A DNA stretch of 64,000 nt, taken from positions 10,286,501 to 10,350,500 of the forward strand of contig OX637394.1 of NCBI GenBank assembly GCA_951799425.1, read 5' to 3'. The notes beneath the pieces are model-generated. The model was not told where the DNA came from, searched no databases, and worked only from the letters and a program-made list of their open reading frames with translations. Positions 61,075-64,000 of the stretch are shown here, in pieces. The translations under genes were made by a program, and so were the position numbers. Source of the DNA: Ilex aquifolium. Taxonomy: Eukaryota; Streptophyta; Magnoliopsida; Aquifoliales; Aquifoliaceae. Numbering within the stretch: position 1 is the stretch's first letter; the number at the start of each line of letters is the position of its first letter.

Positions 61075-61458
61075 TTCTGTCTGACAACGTAATGGACCGG
61101 AATAAAAAAAACAACGAGAATGTAAAGTAGCAGATAAACTAAACTTGAAAGATGAAAGAAGTACTGTACTTAATATTGAATGAAAGACAATAAAAATCAC
61201 CGAAGTGATGAACTACAGATTCCAAAAAAATAAAGTTGTTAGGAAGTAAAAATAAATAGGAGAGTTACTGACTCTATGTAGAGTTGTTGTGCTTAATCGA
61301 GGAGGATCATTTATCGTATCCTTACTTTCGTTATTTATAGGAACGAATTTCAACCGTCGAAGCCATCTTTTCTGATCATGACTATGATCATGATCTCTAT
61401 CCTCGAGATGTATAAACGTGCACTAAACCGTTTCCAATTGGTAGCTCATGATATCACA
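61075..61458 (-). mobile_element. LTR fragment with adjacent polypurine tract
   Basis: On the minus strand, a purine tract (AGAAGCGGGGAGA, about 61459-61471) is followed by TGTGATATCATGAGC, a TATAAATAAC promoter-like motif (about 61338) and T-rich sequence. This looks like the internal end plus 3' LTR of an LTR retrotransposon. The far end is uncertain. The block (about 60620-61585) is absent from the other units. Confidence 0.5.
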
Positions 61459-61639
61459 TCTCCCCGCTTCTCGTGATTCTGAGAGTCCCACTTCATTAAC
61501 CATCCTATTACGTATGGATTCTCACAAACTCTTTTATGACCATCAAATTGTTTTTACGTGTTGTCCTTATATTTTATTATTTTTGGGTATAAACAATATA
61601 TATAGAAGTATAAAAATATTTTGAATTAAGAAAGAATAA

Positions 61640-61860
61640 AGCTCATATCAAGTTTCAAGAGTAGGATTAACGGATAAAGAAGAAGTTGGAGCCAAAAAGC
61701 AACAGCATACTATTTTGGAAAGTGATTCTTCTGGAAACTATACATCTCTCATTGTAAAGTACTTTTGGTGTTTACGTATATAGTAAGTGCCAGAAACAAA
61801 GGAATAAAGCTTCTATCCATTCTACAAGAAAAGAATTTAGTGAACTAAGAAGGAATAAAG
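61640..61860. repeat. Dispersed spacer repeat, single copy upstream of gene 4
   Basis: Shares GTGATTCTTCTGG, TCTCTCATTGTAAAGTACTT and AAGAAAAGAATTTAGTGAACTAAGAAGG with 33270-33490 and 47103-47345. Confidence 0.65.
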
Positions 61861-62139
61861 TACTGTCTTTTGAGTATCTTCATGAACAAATATTTTCCTT
61901 TTGGGTTTTGTAGCCAAACAAGACGAATTTTATTTCTAAAGTTTGTGTTAAATTCAATAATAAAATTTTATAACTAAATTTTAATTTAATTTGACATTCA
62001 TTATAATTTTTTTTCTTAATCAATTGTCTATAAACACTTTTTTTTTTTTAAATTCTTGATTGGCAGAATCTCGAGAATATGAAGGGTGACCAATTTGGTT
62101 ATCAATTAAAACCATATCACTTAGGTTAGTGTAGACGAG

Positions 62140-62650
62140 ACCAAGTATCGGTCTATGAACATGCCTATAGGCCGCGGTGCTTATGGTTAAGAATAGAGCT
62201 AAGATTTTATGGTGAGGGGGGTCAAGTAGTTGCACAATCAATATGTGGGAAAAGATTCAAAGGGGTATAGGATTTTTGAAGGGGAGGCATAAGATTTTTA
62301 AAAAAATTAGAGGGGGTATATGACAATTTGAAAAATTGAGGGGTATGGGCAACCTTGGCCACAAGGTCCCCCCCCCCCCCCCCAAACACCCCACCCCAAA
62401 GATTATGGAATGGTTTGGTATTTGATATTTTTTTCCTTTAATTTTGAACAATTTGATAGGATTACGTTTTTTGTAAGGGATTGATATTCAATTTTCTCAA
62501 TCGCATTTTTTATACGAAACTCGATGTTGAATTCGGAGACGAATGAAATGGCTGCGATCAAGCAGATAGCCAATTGCTTTTGATAACTGGATGGATGCCA
62601 TGCGAACGCTTGGGGAGATCAAGCTTCTTGGCCATTTGGATCTCCAAAAT
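62140..62650 (+). pseudogene. MPK6-like MAP-kinase fragment, unit 4
   Basis: The first block (62140-62187) reads TKYRSMNMPIGRGAYG. It is interrupted by repetitive sequence with a 14-nt C run (62370-62383). The second block (62520-62650) reads SMLNSETNEMAAIKQIAN, then after a 1-bp frameshift DNWMDAMRTLGEIKLLGHLD, and ends at AAT|GTAAGT, an intact donor site where the plant MAP-kinase exon would end (HEN). This copy reaches one exon boundary further than the one at 57084. Confidence 0.78.
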
Positions 62651-62683
62651 GTAAGTCTAACAATCATGTAACTGTTGTGTAAC

Positions 62684-63108
62684 ATCCTAACAAAGCTCTT
62701 ATTCATTTGTCATTCTCTTGAATACAAAGATACAATAAAAATGTAAATAATCAAATGTCAAGACCATTGTGTCTATAATTAGAACGGCCAATACAGCCGC
62801 TTTCTCTGTAGTGTTGTCGTACAGTTTTTTGCCTAAAAAAATCACTCAATTTATAGGATTATCACAGAAGATAAGTAAATTGTTTGCCTGTTGACCGAGT
62901 GAATCAAAGTTATCCTCCGATCAACTATCCACCCAGTCAAGTGCAAAAAATGCAATATAATCATGCAATGAACATTGTTGGTTTATTTCATATTCGCAAG
63001 GAAAGAAAGAAGAGCGATAAGGTTTAGTTTAGATTTCACTATTTACAGCATAGGAGAGTACAAAGTCAAAAAGTTGCCCAAGAAAGTTCCCAACTAGCCC
63101 TCAAGGGG
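62684..63108 (-). pseudogene. Gene 5 relic: 3' end of another ankyrin/PGG copy
   Basis: 62684-62760 matches the 3' flank of gene 4 (57387-57464). 62761-62800 matches the last membrane segment region (complement of the [10 protein letters not shown] codons; here VLIIDTMV). After about 250 bp of foreign sequence, 63058-63105 matches the [12 protein letters not shown] region. The rest of exon 5 and all other exons were not found. Confidence 0.6.
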
Positions 63109-64000
63109 AGGAATAAGCGATGTTGTTATGATCCCCGATCGATTTAGCTCTTTTCGCTGGTTGGGTTGGTCCGACCAAGAAAGGCATGGGAGTCTTTGGG
63201 TATTGTTTGGACTAAGTCAAGCTTGAGCCGAGTTAAGTAAAAAGGACGGGATTCCATCGAATGAAAAGTCTTCTTACGCTATATTAGCGAGAGTTTTTAC
63301 TTTTTCTCATCGTTGATCCAACCCAATGCAAAGTTGGTCAACTGGTTCTACGTCTGACGCACATTATCTCATCTGATCATTCATTTGAATAGAATACATG
63401 TGAACTATAGGCCCCATGCACATGTTCAAATTAATGAAGAATGAAATGGGCATTGCCCCTTTTATAAAAAACATGTAATCCAATCATATATCATGTTTGG
63501 ATTGCTAGGATGACTAAGATTGGTTTGGATGAGTTGTTTGCAATTATTATAATAATTGGTAAAGGAAAAAATTCCGTAATTTAATAGTGAAGCCCATAAA
63601 TTAAATTGCACTTATTTAAAGAAGTAAATTTTGGCCATCACAAAAAATAAAAGCTAGATGACCAAAAAATTAAAATTAAACATTAAAAAAAATTGTGGCC
63701 ATCGCAAGACCAAGAGCTAGACGATGGAGATACATATACAGAAACAGAGAGAGAGAGAAGGAGATAGCAAACCTGGGTGAGTGGTGGCGAGCAACTATTG
63801 GAGGCGGTGAAGTGAGGAAGAGATGAAAAAGGGAAAGTTTAGCCCAACGTTTATCCCATCAACATTTTGGGATCCACAACTGAGATATGTGGGCCCCAAA
63901 CTTTTTTAACCCAATCCCACTGTTTTATTCACCTTTATCCATCAAAACAAACATCTCTCAAGAATATAGCATTGGGGTTGTTTGGATGGATTTTTGGTAG
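63109..64000. other. Right edge of the window, no gene seen
   Basis: Mixed sequence with GTTTGGATG-type motifs (63490-63530 and 63975-63998) that could be MITE ends. There is no recognisable coding region. Confidence 0.4.

Overview
The window is AT-rich nuclear DNA of a flowering plant, almost certainly a eudicot. The evidence is multi-exon genes with GT-AG introns, plant ankyrin-PGG proteins, a plant MPK6-type MAP-kinase fragment, and plant-type Ty1/copia, LINE, Helitron, MULE, hAT and MITE insertions. I cannot name the species.

The backbone is a tandem array of ankyrin-repeat/PGG-domain membrane-protein genes, the ACD6/ITN1-like family, all on the minus strand. Four copies have the same five-exon layout (exon 1 ANK, exon 2 ANK, exon 3 linker, exon 4 ANK, exon 5 PGG/TM): gene 1 at 1208-12201, gene 2 at 20217-31927, gene 3 at 38998-46250 and gene 4 at 57466-60284. 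A fifth, badly decayed 3' end lies at about 62684-63108, so the array probably once continued to the right. Genes 3 and 4 are open throughout by my splice reconstruction (677 and 685 residues). Genes 1 and 2 both carry a stop near the start of exon 4, before the second ankyrin block and the membrane domain. Gene 2 looks like a recombinant: its exon 1 matches gene 1, its exons 2-5 match gene 3, and intron 1 holds two tandem copies of the same intron segment at the apparent joint near 31040.

Between the genes lie co-duplicated spacers. Each unit carries a fragment of an MPK6-like MAP kinase (14412, 33716, 57084, 62140), and one of these still has a GT-AG intron. Each unit also holds copies of a dispersed repeat of about 220 bp. 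Most size differences between units come from insertions, and the paralogous units serve as empty-site controls. Examples are a MULE with 9-bp target duplication (153-990), a complete decayed copia element (4652-8779), three Helitrons inserted between A and T (8929-9919, 12293-13005, 15054-15652), a Tourist-like element (19151-19831), a solo LTR (35706-36428) and a second MULE with a perfect 9-bp duplication (42571-43825).

The stretch between genes 3 and 4 is a transposon nest. A LINE fragment is split by a 3'-truncated copia element (49792-53391) and by a hAT-like element (53697-56692). The hAT-like element in turn holds another LINE whose 5' part is inverted. Coordinates of exon edges and element ends were read by eye and have not been checked with transcripts or alignments.
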